DNA from: Talpa occidentalis
Lineage: Eukaryota > Chordata > Mammalia > Eulipotyphla > Talpidae
NCBI RefSeq assembly: GCF_014898055.3
Contig: NW_023603184.1
Coordinates: forward strand, 29,738,808-29,802,807
Reading direction: 5' to 3'
DNA length: 64,000 nucleotides
Both the position numbers and the translations under genes were made by a program. The notes below the pieces were generated by a model. That model ran no database searches and was not told the origin of the DNA. It was given only the letters and a program-made list of their open reading frames with translations. Shown one piece after another: positions 1 through 13,407 of this stretch; within the stretch, counting starts at the first letter, position 1, and each line of letters begins with the position of its first letter.

Positions 1-3000
1 TGTAGCAAGTCCCATCACCACATCAGCCATAGCCTCCAGAATGGGATTATGCCACAGGCTCCAGAGAGGGGCAGAAAAAGGATCTGAACAACGGTCCATT
101 GCTTTGGGCGTAGGCCTATGTCAGTGACCCATCTTCTCTTAAATTGCCTGACCTCCACCCCCCACACAAGACAGAATTCAAGGCCAGTTTGCATCATTCA
201 ATATGTGCACACAATACTGGGCAGAGTTAGCAGGAAAGCAACCCAGAAGTAGTCAGTATCCCTTATGTCCAATCCATCTATGGTTGCATTTGGTTCTCTT
301 ATTGATCCCCTGTCAAACCAGTTGCACTTAATTGGTTTCAGCAAAACATGTTGCACAAGTCATAACAATTTATGGGTCAAAGAACTGGTATGGTTTTCTT
401 AAGGAGGTTACCAATTTGGGGTGGCCAGAATCTATTAGATTTTTCTGCTGACATTTAGGACATTAGCATCGCAAATGGGCCAGTCTGTGATATTAGATCT
501 CTGGACACGAGGATTCCTGGTTATAGCTTCAGGGAAGCCTGAACAGAGAAGACTCCAAATCAGCTGGAAGTTAAGTGATAGATTTTCAAGACCAACTAAA
601 CCCAAAGAAACATGCAGATTGATGCATTTGGACAGAGAGGGGTTAAATACAGTATACAAAGTGCCATACAAAAATATTATCAAATACCCTGCTGGGAGAA
701 GGATTCTGCTGGTTTGCTTTCTTGGAATGTATCTTTGTATTAGAAACCCTTGGCATGGAGTCATCCAGAAAGCCAGAGAAATGTATATCCCAATCTAATG
801 TATCCCTTTGAAAACACAAAAGGAAGCAATGGCCAGGGCACAGACCCTGGGAAAGTTTGATGTTTGAATCCAGCAAACTGTGAGGGTCCACTGCAAGGAC
901 GTAGTAGATGTAGTGCTGCCCCCTGCAGGTGGAGGTGGCCTCCATCTGGTTTACTCTTGCTCCCTGATGGAAATGAGAAGTGAAGCCTCCCTCTGGCTCC
1001 TCTCTGGCTCCACTCTGACTTCTACCCATCCCTACTTTTCTGTAGACTCTAAGCATTTCCCAGGGACACTTGCTCTGAAGTTCAGCTTCCTTATCTCTCT
1101 GAGACATGTAACATGTAAATGTAGTTACACTGTCTCCTTTAGGATAGATATTTTTATGCATTTGTTGGGTCTTTATCCCTTGCCTGCTTGAAGAAAAAAA
1201 AGACTGCAGTACCTTGCTTAACATGCATTGAAAGGTTCCAGAATCATTCCCAAGTTCCCCATCTTAAGAATTAGTGAAACGTTTTTAATTTACCATATTT
1301 TTAAAAAGATCTGACACTAGCACTCTACTATGCATTAAAAATGAAGTCCTACTCATTTCTTTTCCACATTTTTTATTAGGAAAATTAGAGCTCTTGGCCT
1401 TCTTTCTTTTCTTTTCTCTCTCCCATCCTTTCTTCCCTCTCTTATCTCTGAAAGTATTTTCTATAAGACTAGAAAACAGGGCAAACCATGCCCAGAGTTT
1501 GTGGTTACATGTGTTCTCGTGTTGTTGCTCCAGGACTCTGCGGGGTTCAGCACGATCATGGCGCTCACCTCTGATGAGCTCATATGACATAAGGATGAGG
1601 TCAGATGCTACAAGAGGGTACAGATGTTGAAAAAAGGAAACCTGGGGCAAATCTGGAGTGAGTCAAAAATATAAAGCCAATGGGTGTCTTTTTTTTTTGA
1701 AGAACCAACTCAAGGATGAGTGAAATGGAATGCATCATGCAATCAGCAACTATCTTTCCCATAAAGAAAACTCTGGCCTCTGTTTAACCTCCTCCTGGCA
1801 GACACACCACCTCCTGCTGATTCCCAACATTGTGAAGAGATTTTGAATTCAATCCGAATGGTTTCTTTTGAAAACAGTGGTTGCCATCAGCCAAACTGCC
1901 TGGCTTGAACAAAGCAAAGCAGACTTAACAGGCTTTTGTGCAGTGGAAAATGTTCCAGGACTCAGATTGGCCACTGTCTGCTGGTCACCCAGCACGCTGT
2001 GTGGCACTCCCAATAGAGAAGATTTTAAGCTTCTTGCTCAATCATGGGCATGTGGTAGACACTCAATGCTGTTGACTCTAAAAGAGTTGAACTACCAGTG
2101 AAGTCCGGATATGAAGACATATCAGATCACTGACCTCAGTGCCTCCTGCATGAAAGGCACTATGCTAAGTGCTTAGAGGGGTCACAGGGTCCACAAGTCC
2201 CTTTTCCTGGAAAAGCTCAGAATTTAGTCGAAAGTATAAAATGTAAACATACAATCAGTTAAGTAGTAAGAGAAAATACTGAAGTGCAAGCAAACATCAG
2301 GAGGACCCGATACCCAAACACCAAAGGAAGGTGCATTCACCAAAGAACATAGCATTCTAGAAACTCAGAGGAGGTCACTCCTGCCGTCCACGGTCTGTCA
2401 GTGAGATGGCAAAGGTTGTGTGGGTGTAATTAGGCAGAGAAGAGGCAGAAGTGCACTCCTGGTTTATTGAGTAGCACGGGCAGCAGCCAGCAAAGACCCA
2501 GGACACAAATTCTTTACCCAGTAAAGAGACAGGGCTGAGTCCGAGACACTGGGATGAGCACAGGGGCTGTGGAGGGGAGGGTCAGACCTGGAAGGCAGCT
2601 TGGGCTGGTGTTCAGGACTGTGGACATTTAGACAAGAACTTGAACTATATTATCTATAACTTATTATCTATAACTAAGATAGGAACCATTTGTCTAGAGA
2701 GGACCTATGATGTGCCAGACCCTGTACTAGGGTCGGGAAATTGAGGCAGAGATAGGAGATGGGGTAATTAGGACTATGGTGTCACTGCTATTCAAGGAAG
2801 TGATAATGTGCTAGAGGTGACCATTAGTCCCCTGGTGGACTGTGGTAGTTTGGACAGCTTTACAAGGGGAGGAGGTTGCAGTCTTAACCTATGAGGGGAT
2901 TGCAGTTGTAGTATAGGGGATCCTTTGTTAAATTTTCCAGGCATGTCCTCCCTGAGGTAGAAGGGGGAGAGGACTCAGTGGATTCTAACTAACATAAAAT

Positions 3001-4024
3001 CATGATTCCTAATTTAGAGCAATGGTTCTTGCAGAATCTCTCCCCAAATCAATGTACTCGCTGACAATTTTAGTTTTTTCAGTTTAGGAATTCTCTGAAA
3101 CCCATTCAGGGACCATGAATCCCTAGCTAAGAACCATAACCACCGCCCCACACCCTCCCAACCTAGCCTAAGGAAGAGAGCCACTCCTGGCACACAGGTC
3201 TGTACACGAAGCTCCTGTTCTGCACCAGAAAATCTAGACGACATCAGGGAGGCTTCCCCAGAAAGGGAAAGAGTGGCAGGTGGCTTGTGCTTAAGAACCT
3301 TGTGCCGCAGCCTGGATTGTTTTCTTACACCCGAAAGGATGAGGTTGCCAGACCTGGCTTATAGGAGTTTATAGAAGGGGGGACCCCATGCAGAGTGGGG
3401 CCCACTGCAGAGAGTAATGACAGTGAACCAGCTGGGAGGGAGCTTGTGCTGTGGCGGTGCTCTCCTCTCTAAAGAGAGGCTGGGGCAATGATGTGATTCC
3501 ACCCACACCTGGCACGGTGCACCAAGGGCTCTGCAAGGAACAGGGGAGCCCCCCAGGAGCCAGGCTTTGCTTTCCATTTCTTATTTACCAGTTGAGACAG
3601 GTTCCACGTCTGATCAGAGCATAGCCTGGAGAGAAAGCAGTTGAAGGCTTGGGTGCTTGGAATAAAAATGTAACCTTTATCTTTGGGGGTGGGGAGTGGG
3701 CTCCTGGAAGCCTATATCTTATTTAGAGATTTTATTAAATGGAATGACGGTGCTGCCATTTCACATATCTACTATCATTCATTTCAGACTTAATAGCTAT
3801 TCTTAAGCTTCTCAAGGTCAGGAACCCCTTTGAGGAGCAGAAATATGCACGTGTGTACATCATACAAAATGTCATCATCCTGTCTGCAGACCCCAGATGA
3901 AGGACCCCGGGTTCGATCAGCCTTGGCCAGATCCTCTGCTAGCACCAGGCATGCAATGATGAACAAAGCACAGTCCTGGGGCTAGAGGGGCTCCCACTGG
4001 TGGGGCTTGTAGATGTGATGTTGT

Positions 4025-4050
4025 GTGTTTGTGTGTGTGTGTGTGTGTGT
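4025..4050 (+). repeat. (GT)n microsatellite
   Basis: A short GT run followed by a G-rich stretch (TTGGGGGGCAGGTGGTGGGGG). Confidence 0.9.
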
Positions 4051-5060
4051 TGGGGGGCAGGTGGTGGGGGAGCAGGCGGGGAGAATAGAGGCAGGCTCTG
4101 AGCACCTGACCAGCAGCTTAACCATATGAGACCTAACAATCCTGGGTTCAACTTTATCAGAGAAAAGGCGGACTTCTCAGTTGTCCCCTGACTAGCAAGA
4201 CTCCAGGTATCTACGATCATTTGCCAAATGCTGAATAATGTGCCAACACTGACTGGAAAAAAAAAAAAAAAACGTGATCTTTTAGGAACATCAAACTCAT
4301 TGTTTCTGTATTTTTAAGAGAAGAAGATATTTTGACCTAAAAGTATATTGTGAAATATTGTTTTCACCCAGGTCTCAAGGATTAGACATGTATCTCTTTG
4401 CAAGGTTAAGAAATGCCATGGGTAATTTAAGCCAGAGGGAGGAACCCATTCAGGGTTGAATGATACTGGGGAAAAAATTGATAGGTTGGTTTAAAACAAT
4501 TACAAGAAAGGAGAATGTGGTCCTGATCGTTACCTGCAATTGCCTACCTGTCGGGGCTCCAGCACTAGGACTCCATCCTGCAGTCTATTTATTTTGTCTG
4601 TTAGTTTCTTTAAGATTTTTTCAACAGATGACAAATTTCCAGCCAGATCTAGCTGGTACCCCTAAGGATTTCCACTGTTTCTCACCATGGCTTATAGGCT
4701 TATGAAAGCCTCTTCCAGAGAAAGAGCAAATATTCCCTTTGCCTGTGTTTCCCTGTCAAACTCTCACACACACCCCTTCCCTTTACAGCCACATCTTTCT
4801 TCAACCCCAAGTGGATGCGCAGTTCTGCTTGCCCTCTTCCTAGTCACTGTAAACAGGTACTTGTGCCCTGCATCCTATGGAAAGTCCCAGCAAAGGGCAG
4901 CAAAGCCACTAGATCGAGACCCCCTTTGAAGCCTCATCCTGGAAATCCTGGAATCCTGTTCTAAGACTCTTCTGAGCAAAGCATCCTGACCCCCATGCTC
5001 AGAAAGTTCTTCAGTGGTTCCCCAGGGCAATCTCTTGGCTTGGTATAAAGGGTTAGCAGA

Positions 5061-5332
5061 GGGACCTCTCTGGTGGCACAAGGGGTTAAAAGTCTCAACA
5101 CTATGAAGCTATCGGCAGCCACTGCAGCACAAGTTCGATCCCCAGCCAGGGAGAGACCCACATGGCACAGCAGACCTCTCCTGTCTCGCCTGCTGCTCCT
5201 CTCAGCAGTGTATTTCAGTCAATACACCTAATCTGCTCCCCACTCTGTCTCTGGTGAATCCTCTCACCACCCCCAACACCTCTGGCCTGCACCTCAGTTC
5301 TTGTATGCATAGATAAATAAATCTTAGAAAAA
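5061..5332 (+). mobile_element. tRNA-derived SINE, older subfamily
   Basis: A complete but diverged copy. The head is GGGACCTCTCTGGTGGCACA, the B box is AGTTCGATCCC, and the tail is TGCATAGATAAATAAATCTT. It carries the AAGTCTCAACACTATGAAGC-type head of the older subfamily seen at 14169, 44305 and 58957. No clean target duplication remains. Confidence 0.88.
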
Positions 5333-5889
5333 CTAAAGTGTTCGCAGACCTGCTCTGCCTTACCTTCTGATTTGCACTCCTTCTACCACAATATTTTTTT
5401 CATACTACTGTCCACCAGTGAGGCATGCTTTTGAGAGTAGCATTCTTTTAAGCTTGACAAAAGATAAGTTCACAAATATGGTTTATTGTTCTCATATAAC
5501 AAGAGGACCAGAAGTTGGTGACCGCTAGCACTGCTTCAGCAGTTCAGTGATGCCAGGGCCAATGTCTCTGTGCCTTTTCCTGGTCTTTTCCTTTTAACTA
5601 CAATATGGTTGCCTGGTTTCACGATTTGATGACACGATGTTTGTCATCAAAGTTGAAAAAATGGGACAAGTAAGGATGGGTCATTCATTTATCTGGAAAG
5701 CAAAACTTTGATGTGTCTCTTATGTTCTCCATTTCCACGGTCTCTCTTCCAATTCAGACCTTCAGTGTCTCCATCATTGTATCTGGAGCTTTGCCAAGGC
5801 CAAGTTAGTCATTGCTATTCAGCCTCTCCCCACCCCGCCATTATACTGCTCTACATTGATTTTCTGTTTCTTTTTTCTCTGTTTCTTTT

Positions 5890-6012
5890 TCCCCACTGGA
5901 TAAGGAGCTCCTTACTGGAAAGCACCATCTCTTATTCATTTTTGAATGTTCAGCTCTTCACAAAGTTTCCAACACAAAATAATGCTCAGTAAATGTTTTG
6001 TGAATGAGTGAT
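5890..6012 (+). mobile_element. L2 LINE 3' tail
   Basis: GATAAGGAGCTCCTTACTGG, AAGCACCATCTCTTATTCAT and the terminal CTCAGTAAATGTTTTGTGAA match the usual L2 end. Confidence 0.6.
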
Positions 6013-7737
6013 AACTAAGCAAAAGTAATCTCAAGGCAACTACGAGGATTGCTTTTCACAGTAATGGTTGACAGCTCTCCCAGTCTCTGAATCTAAGTTT
6101 TGTGACCCCAGACTGAGAGTGTGACCTATTGTTGGGAAGCCATGGAGTTCTTGTGTGTGTTGTAGATGGAGCTCTGCAGATAAGCTTTCACTTTTCTTCT
6201 CCCATCGGCAACTTCTCTTGGGCTGCCAGGATGCTGTTAACTCCTGGACCGAGCTCCATTTCCTGAGATCCACGTAAAACTATAAATGATTCCTGGGAGC
6301 CTACGTCACAGGATGTACCCTGTCTCTGTAAATATTTGCTGATCAAAGTGAGACCATGTCCAGGTGAGCACTTGACCTCCTTGTGAAATAAAGTAAAGTA
6401 AATAGCCTCAGTTCCTGATGCTATTACCATCCCTATGATGTTAGTATTTTATTCTTGGATCTTGCCACAGAATTGTCCTTTTTTATTAGGAGAAGGAAGT
6501 AGATGCTGCTGGTTATAAACCTGGTCACTGCTATCGAAAACTTCCTTGAGATCATAGACATTTTGTAAAGTATTCCAAGAAATGTTCAGTAATAGGAGTT
6601 TTATTAGAACTGAGAAGGTGGGCAAAAATAGTCTGGAGACCGCAAGCCAAAGTTTATTTTGACCATTCACCTGCAGCAGCTGACCAAGTTGCCTCCCTCC
6701 TCCCCGACACGCCAAGGAGACAGACCTGACATCCACCATAGTGATAGCTTCTGTTTATGAAGCACTTTCAAGTGCCAGCACTTTGTTGGGGGCTAGTGAT
6801 TTAACAACACGATGATGGTGGCTACCCCACAGGCTGTTTACTTTGTATAATATGCAGGTAGTAAGGACCTTGTATGATTTTCTTTATAGCAGTGACCCAA
6901 TCTCAAAGGATCATGTGCAGCTTTAAGTCATGTCATGGCTTGATACTTTTCATTTCTGAGGTCTCCTTGTCCCTTTTTTAGGCTCCTCCAATAGGCAAAT
7001 TTCCCAAGGAAAAAAACAGCTAATGAATAAGCCCTTAGACAGAAAAGGGTCAAGCATCTAAGAAATCCAGCATTTCTAAAAATGATCCCCTTTACATTCA
7101 AAAGAAAACTTTTGAAATGATTAGTAAGTTATTTAGAACCTCAATATTCCAAAGTTTGAGAAGCTAACAAACTGAGAAATTTAATTTAGATTTCCTTAAC
7201 ACGGTCTCTCATGATAAGAGAGCATTCAGTATATCAGTATATAAATGCTATGCAACAGAACTGCCAAATTGCAACACAGAATGGGAGAAATTTGTCATTT
7301 TGAAATGCTAAGGGAATTCTTACTAACAGCTTTCTCATCTTGTAAAGCTATTATTTTTCTGAACTATAATATGATTTATAAGTCTCAGCTGGTTTTATGC
7401 TTTTGATAGGAACAGACTTAAAGTGAAATGCATTTTCTCAGAATATAAAACTCTCTCAGGAGTTGGCCAAATGAGGAATAAAAAGAAACATCTTCTGCAA
7501 CCAACGGGGCCAAAACCGCGGTCTCTGCTAGCATATCTGCCTGTCTGTGAAGGCCAGTGTTGGTGTCCTCAGAGTTCTGAGTTCAGCGCCCTCTGGCTCC
7601 ACACACTTTCTCTGAGTGGCATCAACTGTTCTGGACACTCTCACTTCTGCCCGGTGCCCCCACACCCTCACTTCCCACCCCAATGTCTCCCCAAGTCCCC
7701 ATGTCTTCCTCCCGCTCTGGACATACCACCATCATGC

Positions 7738-8183
7738 CCTGTGTGTGTTTGTGTGGTGTATGAAGTATGTGTGGTATAGTATGTGTGTATGTGTGTGGTG
7801 TGGGGGTTGGGGTCATAAAGTGTGTGTGTGTTGTGGGCTGTGATGTGGTATGTGTGTAGTGCTGTGTAATTTTGGTGTGTGGAATGTGTGTGGAGTGAAG
7901 TGTAGTGTGTGTGTGGTAGTGTATGGTATGGTATATGGGGTATGTGTGTGTGGCATGTGGAATGTGGGGTATAGTGTGTATAGTGTGTTGTGTGTGTGTA
8001 TGTTATAGGATGTGGTGGGGAGTATGTGGTGTGTGTGTTGTGCAGGGATGTGAGGTACAGTGTGTGTGAGGTGGGATATGGTATGGTATGTCGGGGGTGG
8101 AATGTGGGGGTGTGGGGTATAGTGTGTGTGGGGTATGCTGTGTGTGTGGGGGGGGTGTTGTATGGTGTGGTGTGTGTGCTGAG
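7738..8183 (+). repeat. GT-rich imperfect tandem repeat (minisatellite-like)
   Basis: About 450 bp almost free of C on the + strand, built from variable TGTGTG, GTGTGGTATG, GGTATAGTGTG and GTGTGGGG units. It departs from a plain (GT)n by repeated GGTATGGTAT and TGGGGTATAG phrases. Open frames across it (up to 202 aa, Thr/His/Pro-rich on the minus strand) follow from the repeat composition. Confidence 0.9.
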
Positions 8184-10504
8184 GAGTGACAAGGAAGGAA
8201 AGAGGAATCCTGTGGACAGCGGCCAAGAGGCATGAGATCGTGAAGACAGATTTAGGATATAGCTCTGGTTCCCCAAATTTTTACAATCTTATTTTGAAAA
8301 ATTTGTGGAGTGATTTAAATAGGCTAAGCATGATCCTGTCTTTAAACCATAGGTATAATTCATTGTCATTGTTCTATTCACAGCAAGACAAAGAAAATTC
8401 AGAGTACTTGTTAACAGATATGAGATAAGGCAGGTGATTGCTGGGAGATTCTGGGAGAGGAAGTGGTTCAGGCAAGGGGGCTGGTGGAGTGGAGAGATGT
8501 TTAGACAAGGGACATACACTTCTCAAAGTCTGAAACAAGTGAAGCCCAGGGGGATATTTGGAGAAATTTTGTGAGAAAAATTGAATACCATGGTAAGCAT
8601 GTATTATATTAAAACAAAATTGGATTTGCATAGGAAAACTATATCCCACAGCCACATCCAAAACTGTTTTTACTCTAGAGCCCAAGTACTCTCTCAGAAG
8701 AGCATATCTCATCCACTCACTCCTCAAGACACATTCTTCAAAGCTATTTCCTCAAACTCATTAGCCATCTCTGGGGGCTAATCTCCCCAGCTAATCGCAA
8801 ACCCCATCTCTGGCTTCCCATTCCCAGGATCTCCAAAGAGTCCATGACCCTCCCACCTCCAGATTTTTCAAAGGATGTCCTCTCCCTTGCTTTTGCTCCC
8901 ACTTGCCTCGTTACCTCGTTTTCTTTCAAATCTAAGTTCGGCCATCTTTTGTGAAGGGAGCCTTTCCTGACTTGGCCGGAACTCCTCTGTGTCATCCGCC
9001 CTCACGCCCCTTGGCCTACTCCGTTGAGGGTTAGTCATGGTTGTGTTAAATGATCAGCTGAAGGTTTAGTTTTCCCCACCCCACTAGAGAATGGGGGTGA
9101 ATTTCCATTTCTGAGAATGGAAATTGGCCCCACCTGTCTCATTCATGACAGTGTCCTGGCCAGTGTCTGACCACTAGGCAGGCCACCAACAACTACTGAA
9201 AAGATTCTAATGGGAAGACAAATCAGGGAAGAGGCTGCTTTGGTTAAAATGAGGATGGAGCCTTTGGGTGAAGCAAAAATGTGGGACCTTGGATTCCTCC
9301 CACTTGGTCTTCTCTTTTCTCTCCACGGGGTTCCTGAGGCATTTCTTGACCCTGAGGCTTTCCTCAGTGGAGAACATTCTGGAAGCATTGTGGTAGATGG
9401 TGGGATTTTCTGACTAAAAAAGGCTTTGTTGTTTGGCTTTAGGGTGAGAGTGAGTGTTCTCAAGAGCATTCTCTTTGGCCTGAGGAAACTTTCTGCTTGA
9501 TGGTCAACAGAATGAATGAATGATCAAAGTCACTTTGTGTAGACAGGAAACATATTTCATTCATTTATTTCAACATCTTGTCTCTCTTGGATGGGGAAAG
9601 ACTGTAAAAGACATCTGTAGGCCGGCCTGAATTTTTTCTTTTGTGCAAGACTGGGTGTAGAGCAGACGTTTCTTTGGAAAGTTATTTTGGCCTAGGCCCA
9701 GACCATCGAGAAAACTGCCTCATCCTCTGCAGATCCCAGCACACGTGGACTCCTTCTGAGCCGAGGTCATGTGGCCCAGGGCAGCTCCTGCTACCCTATC
9801 ACTTGTTCCCAGTGGTCAGCTATACTGGAGTCAAAGGATTCCTTCCTCTATCTATTAAATAGAGCAAATCAAAGTGAAAATTACCTTTGATTGAATAGCA
9901 TTGCTGAAGAAAATCAATAGAAGTGGCCCAAGATCCATTGGCACCATCTCAATTTTAGGTATTGTAGACGTTCTTATTACTGGAATACCGGGTTTCTGGA
10001 TTCAACACCTGTAGGGCCTGCTGAAAATCAGCTGCAGCCTGGGTTAAGGGAGAGAAGTGGCCTGTCTGTGCCGTCCTAGATTAAAAAGAAAATATGTGCT
10101 GGCCCAACATAAGTCATTTTTCAACCTCAAAATATTCTTTCCAAATCCTAAGATCCTGCATTTGACATGTTTAAGAGAGAGAGATAACAGCTGAAGTCGT
10201 CTTTGTTCAGAATGTAGGAGACAGTTCCGTCTAGACTTTCAGGAAAGATATAGAATGACATTTTCAGAACATATCAAAATATATTTTTAAATTCCTTTTT
10301 CCCCTTCAGAAAGAGGATTTGACATGCTTCTCTCATTTGAATTTGGTTGATCTATAAATGGCCTCAATGGTTTGATACAAAACTAGAGTAAAATGAGCCA
10401 TTGAGAAGTTATTGAAAATGCTTAGTTCACCTTCTTACCTTACCAGATATTTGCACCAGCAGCAACACAATAATTAGTACTCATTTATTAAATGGCTTTT
10501 AGCT

Positions 10505-10715
10505 ATGTGCTGCTAGACAAAAGAGGTCTTGACATATATTTTCTTATTTTGTCCTCACAGCAATTCCACAAGATAGGATTATTACTAAGCCAATTTTTCA
10601 ATAAAAGAGTTGAGACACTGAAGGATTGAGGTGACTCACCCAAAGTGGCACAGCTGCAGGTAGCCAAGCAAGGATCTGACTGTCCTCCAAACCTGCCCAC
10701 CTCACTCAACACTGC
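10505..10715 (-). mobile_element. MIR SINE
   Basis: Antisense MIR: TGTCCTCACAGCAATTCCAC, TTGAGACACTGAAGGATTGA, GTGACTCACCCAAAGTGGCA CAGCTG. It ends just before the splice acceptor of the first visible SPON1 exon (10739). Confidence 0.65.
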
Positions 10716-10738
10716 CCATGTGTCTGCTTTTCCCACAG

Positions 10739-10812
10739 GGCCAGCATCGTACAGAAACGCATCATTTATTTTCAAGATGAGGGCTCTCTGACCAAGAAAC
10801 TTTGTGAACAAG
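10739..10812 (+). CDS. SPON1: SPON1 (F-spondin) internal coding exon, end of Reelin-like domain
   Basis: This 74-nt exon has a pyrimidine-rich acceptor ending CCCACAG and a GTAAGA donor. It starts with the third base of a codon, encodes 24 residues (ASIVQKRIIYFQDEGS, then LTKKLCEQ) and ends on the first base of the next codon. The product matches F-spondin near residues 161-184 (numbering recalled from human). F-spondin is a secreted matrix glycoprotein of the floor plate and other tissues that guides axons and binds matrix and APP-family receptors. This piece closes the N-terminal Reelin-like domain. Its single Cys is expected to pair with a Cys in the preceding exon, which lies outside the window. 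The G that ends this exon joins AT of the next exon to make Asp. At 74 nt the exon cannot be skipped without a frameshift. The identity was recognised from the protein sequence and was not searched. Confidence 0.95.
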
Positions 10813-11841
10813 GTAAGAACTGCAGGTGGGGAAGGGCTAGGTAAGTAGTAAGTGTTCCTTTTTATCAAAGTATCCAGCTGTTGGAATCAAGATGATTGAG
10901 CTTTCTGGATTCCTGTGTGGCTCTGATTTTTAATCTGGCTGTGTGTTGTGGATAATTAGATCTGCCTTAATCCTTAGTTACTCAGCTTGATTCCCTGGGT
11001 AGGAGATGATGTACCTTATATTGGCATCATCTTATTTTTGTAAAACAGTGATTATTCTGAAGAGGTTCCTTGGAATAATTCGTAGGACTAATTAAGGAGA
11101 GCACAATGGTGTGCCTTTAAGGACTTTGTAATGGTTCTCTGGAGTAATCACCAGCAGGAACTTATGTGACACCCAGGCAATATCGGGGGATTTTCTCCAG
11201 GGAAGACCAGCAGGAGATGGGAATGTCAAGAGGTCATTGACTTAGTGATTTCACTACATTCAAGGAGCTGTTTCTGAGATTGGCAAGCTTATCAACACCA
11301 CCTCCTGGGGTTGAAGGCATTCTAACAAAACTCAGGGAGGCCAAGTTGGCAGGGGAGGTTGGGGCAGAGGCTGGGATTCAGATCCAGCCTGGGATCAATC
11401 CTGCTTTAGTTCTTCCTACCCAGGTGACTTCATATATGTAAACTAGTACCCTGCTTCCCTGGCACATTATATATGATGTGTTTATAGCATACGTATGTGT
11501 TTTTATGTGTGTGTTAGCTATTATTATCTATATTTAAACCTTATATCTATAGTTAAAGCTTGTTTATCAATCTGCCATAAAAAATTAAAACCTTAAGCAT
11601 TTGAATGTACTTAGAAGTCATTAGAGAATAAGAATAGGAAATGTATAATTATACACCCTTATCTAATTTCTATGCATTTTTGTAGAATTTTTATTTGCAT
11701 TTAAAGCAATTAGTATTTTGAAAAGAAGTAATCCTCTCCAATTCTATCAAATTATAAACTACTAAGATAAACTACAAAGTCTTCTGGGAAAATAATGACA
11801 GCCCTTTTTTTAAAAATTATGTATGCATGTATGTATTTAGC

Positions 11842-12050
11842 TGCATGCCAAGCACTATTCTAAGCATTTCATATGCCTTGCTCATGTAATTTACACAACA
11901 ACTCTATATGGTGAAGACTATATATCATTCCTATTTTGTAGATGAGAGGCCTGAGGCATGGAAAGTTGAAATACCCCACTCAACATCTTCAAACTAGCAG
12001 TAGAGGGCAGGGTTTGGAATTAAATGCCAGTGCCCTTAACCATTGCCTTT
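11842..12050 (-). mobile_element. MIR SINE
   Basis: Antisense MIR: CACAACAACTCTATATGGTG, TTTTGTAGATGAGAGGCCTG AGGCA, CTAGCAGTAGAGGGCAGGGT. Confidence 0.65.
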
Positions 12051-13109
12051 CTGTCAAAGGGACTATCTCTCAATTCAGTAACTTGCATTGTTGTCTTTGG
12101 CAGATCAAAGTATAATACAGCATAGGTCTTCCGAAAGATGGGTTAGTGGAGAGACCAGGTCCTATGTGGAGATTGCTCGGAAAGTGTGAAAAGAGCAAAA
12201 GGGGAGAGAGTAGGATGCCCTGCTTCAGGGTCAGTCCTGCCTTAAGTGTCAGAAAGTAGGAACCCGTGGGCCAGAATCCTAGTCAGCTTCCTGGTGGCCC
12301 AGCACACTTGGTTTGGGGGACTTTCTTGTTCTGTATTTAATTGTCCTCAAAGTCACAGCTATTCTCAAACAAGGATCATCTCAAATGTTAAGTCTCTTGG
12401 TTCCTCAAGGACAGTCCCATTCTCTCCCTGCCTCCATGATATGATGTTGAGGTTCCCTGAGAAAGAGTGGTGGGTGTTCTGGATCACACATGGACAGGCC
12501 ACCTCTGGGTCTACACCCACCAATGGCTAATCACAGACAAGGCAATGTGGTTTTATTCGCTTGGCTGTCAAAGGAACAGCCTTGCTTCTCAGATTTCAGG
12601 GTTCTTAGGAGACACATCACTGACACTCCCACTTACTGACAGCAATCATTAACTAGTGTCTTTTCCAAAGCCTCAGTCCCAATGTTGTGGGAGTTGTATT
12701 TAAGCTACGAATATGTTAAAATGCTGCAGATTTAGTCTCAATAAAATGGCATGTCAAATCTCTGTTGGTTATCACTTCTGAGGCAGAAATCCTATCAAAA
12801 TGACTAAGCACACATCTGTATAAAAAGACCACTTTTCAATAGCATTGTTGTGGACCAAAAAAGAGGCTCAGCAGGACCTGGGCTGTAGGATCATTAGGTA
12901 TAATTGTAGATGATCCCTGGAGAGAGCAGAACCATGAGAATATCCATTAACTAGCAAAGCAGATCATGTTAAGGAAGTCTTTAAAACATCTGCAGAGAGC
13001 AAAGGAATTTTCCTTAAATATGTATGCCCACTGAATTATCTCTAGTTTTTTCATGAAGATCTTTACATTCTTTGTTTCCTTGGTGAGTCAATTAAACCTA
13101 TGAAGGAGG

Positions 13110-13364
13110 GCCTCCCCGGTGGCGCAGCGGTTGAGCGCTGGGTTGCGAACCTGTCCGCGGCCTCTACGGCGCTGGTTCGATCCCCGGCTGCTCCCCGGCC
13201 ACCAGAGGAGGGTCCCACATGGCGCGCAGACCTCTCCTGCCGCCCGCTGCTCCCCTCAGCAGTGTAGGCATTCTGCCTGCTCTGCTCCCCGCTCTGGCTC
13301 TGGTGAATTCTCTCACCCTCCCGTGCTTCTGGCTGTACCCAGTGCATGTGTAAACAAAACAAAA

Positions 13365-13407
<43 letters not shown>

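Larger units (their letters stand above)
1..10738 (+). other. SPON1: SPON1 intron, 3' part (upstream end outside window)
   Basis: This is noncoding sequence up to the first visible SPON1 exon. Recognised contents are a (GT)n run near 4028, an old SINE at 5061-5332, an L2 tail at 5890-6012, the GT-rich tandem repeat at 7738-8183 and a MIR at 10505-10715. In 1-4020, 5340-5890, 6015-7735 and 8190-10500 I see no gene and nothing I can name with confidence. Short pieces near 2140-2600 and 3014-3145 look like very old interspersed repeats. Open frames here are short and have no recognisable domains. Confidence 0.8.

Noticed and set aside
7738..8183. CRISPR-like repeat array
   Set aside because: Units vary in length and sequence with no spacers, and the DNA is mammalian; it is a simple-sequence minisatellite.
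7668..8276. 202-aa minus-strand frame rich in Thr, His, Tyr and Pro
   Set aside because: It is made by the GT-rich tandem repeat; other frames through the same repeat are open too.
13110..13190. tRNA gene suggested by A and B boxes
   Set aside because: The boxes belong to a SINE head; no cloverleaf with proper acceptor stem can be formed, and the same sequence recurs in every SINE copy.
13063..13367. Open frames of 66-120 aa rich in Ala, Pro, Arg and Ser, repeated on either strand (also near 15350, 25489, 31425, 33414, 52482)
   Set aside because: They are translations of the tRNA-derived SINE and recur wherever it occurs; they have no start context and break at insert edges.
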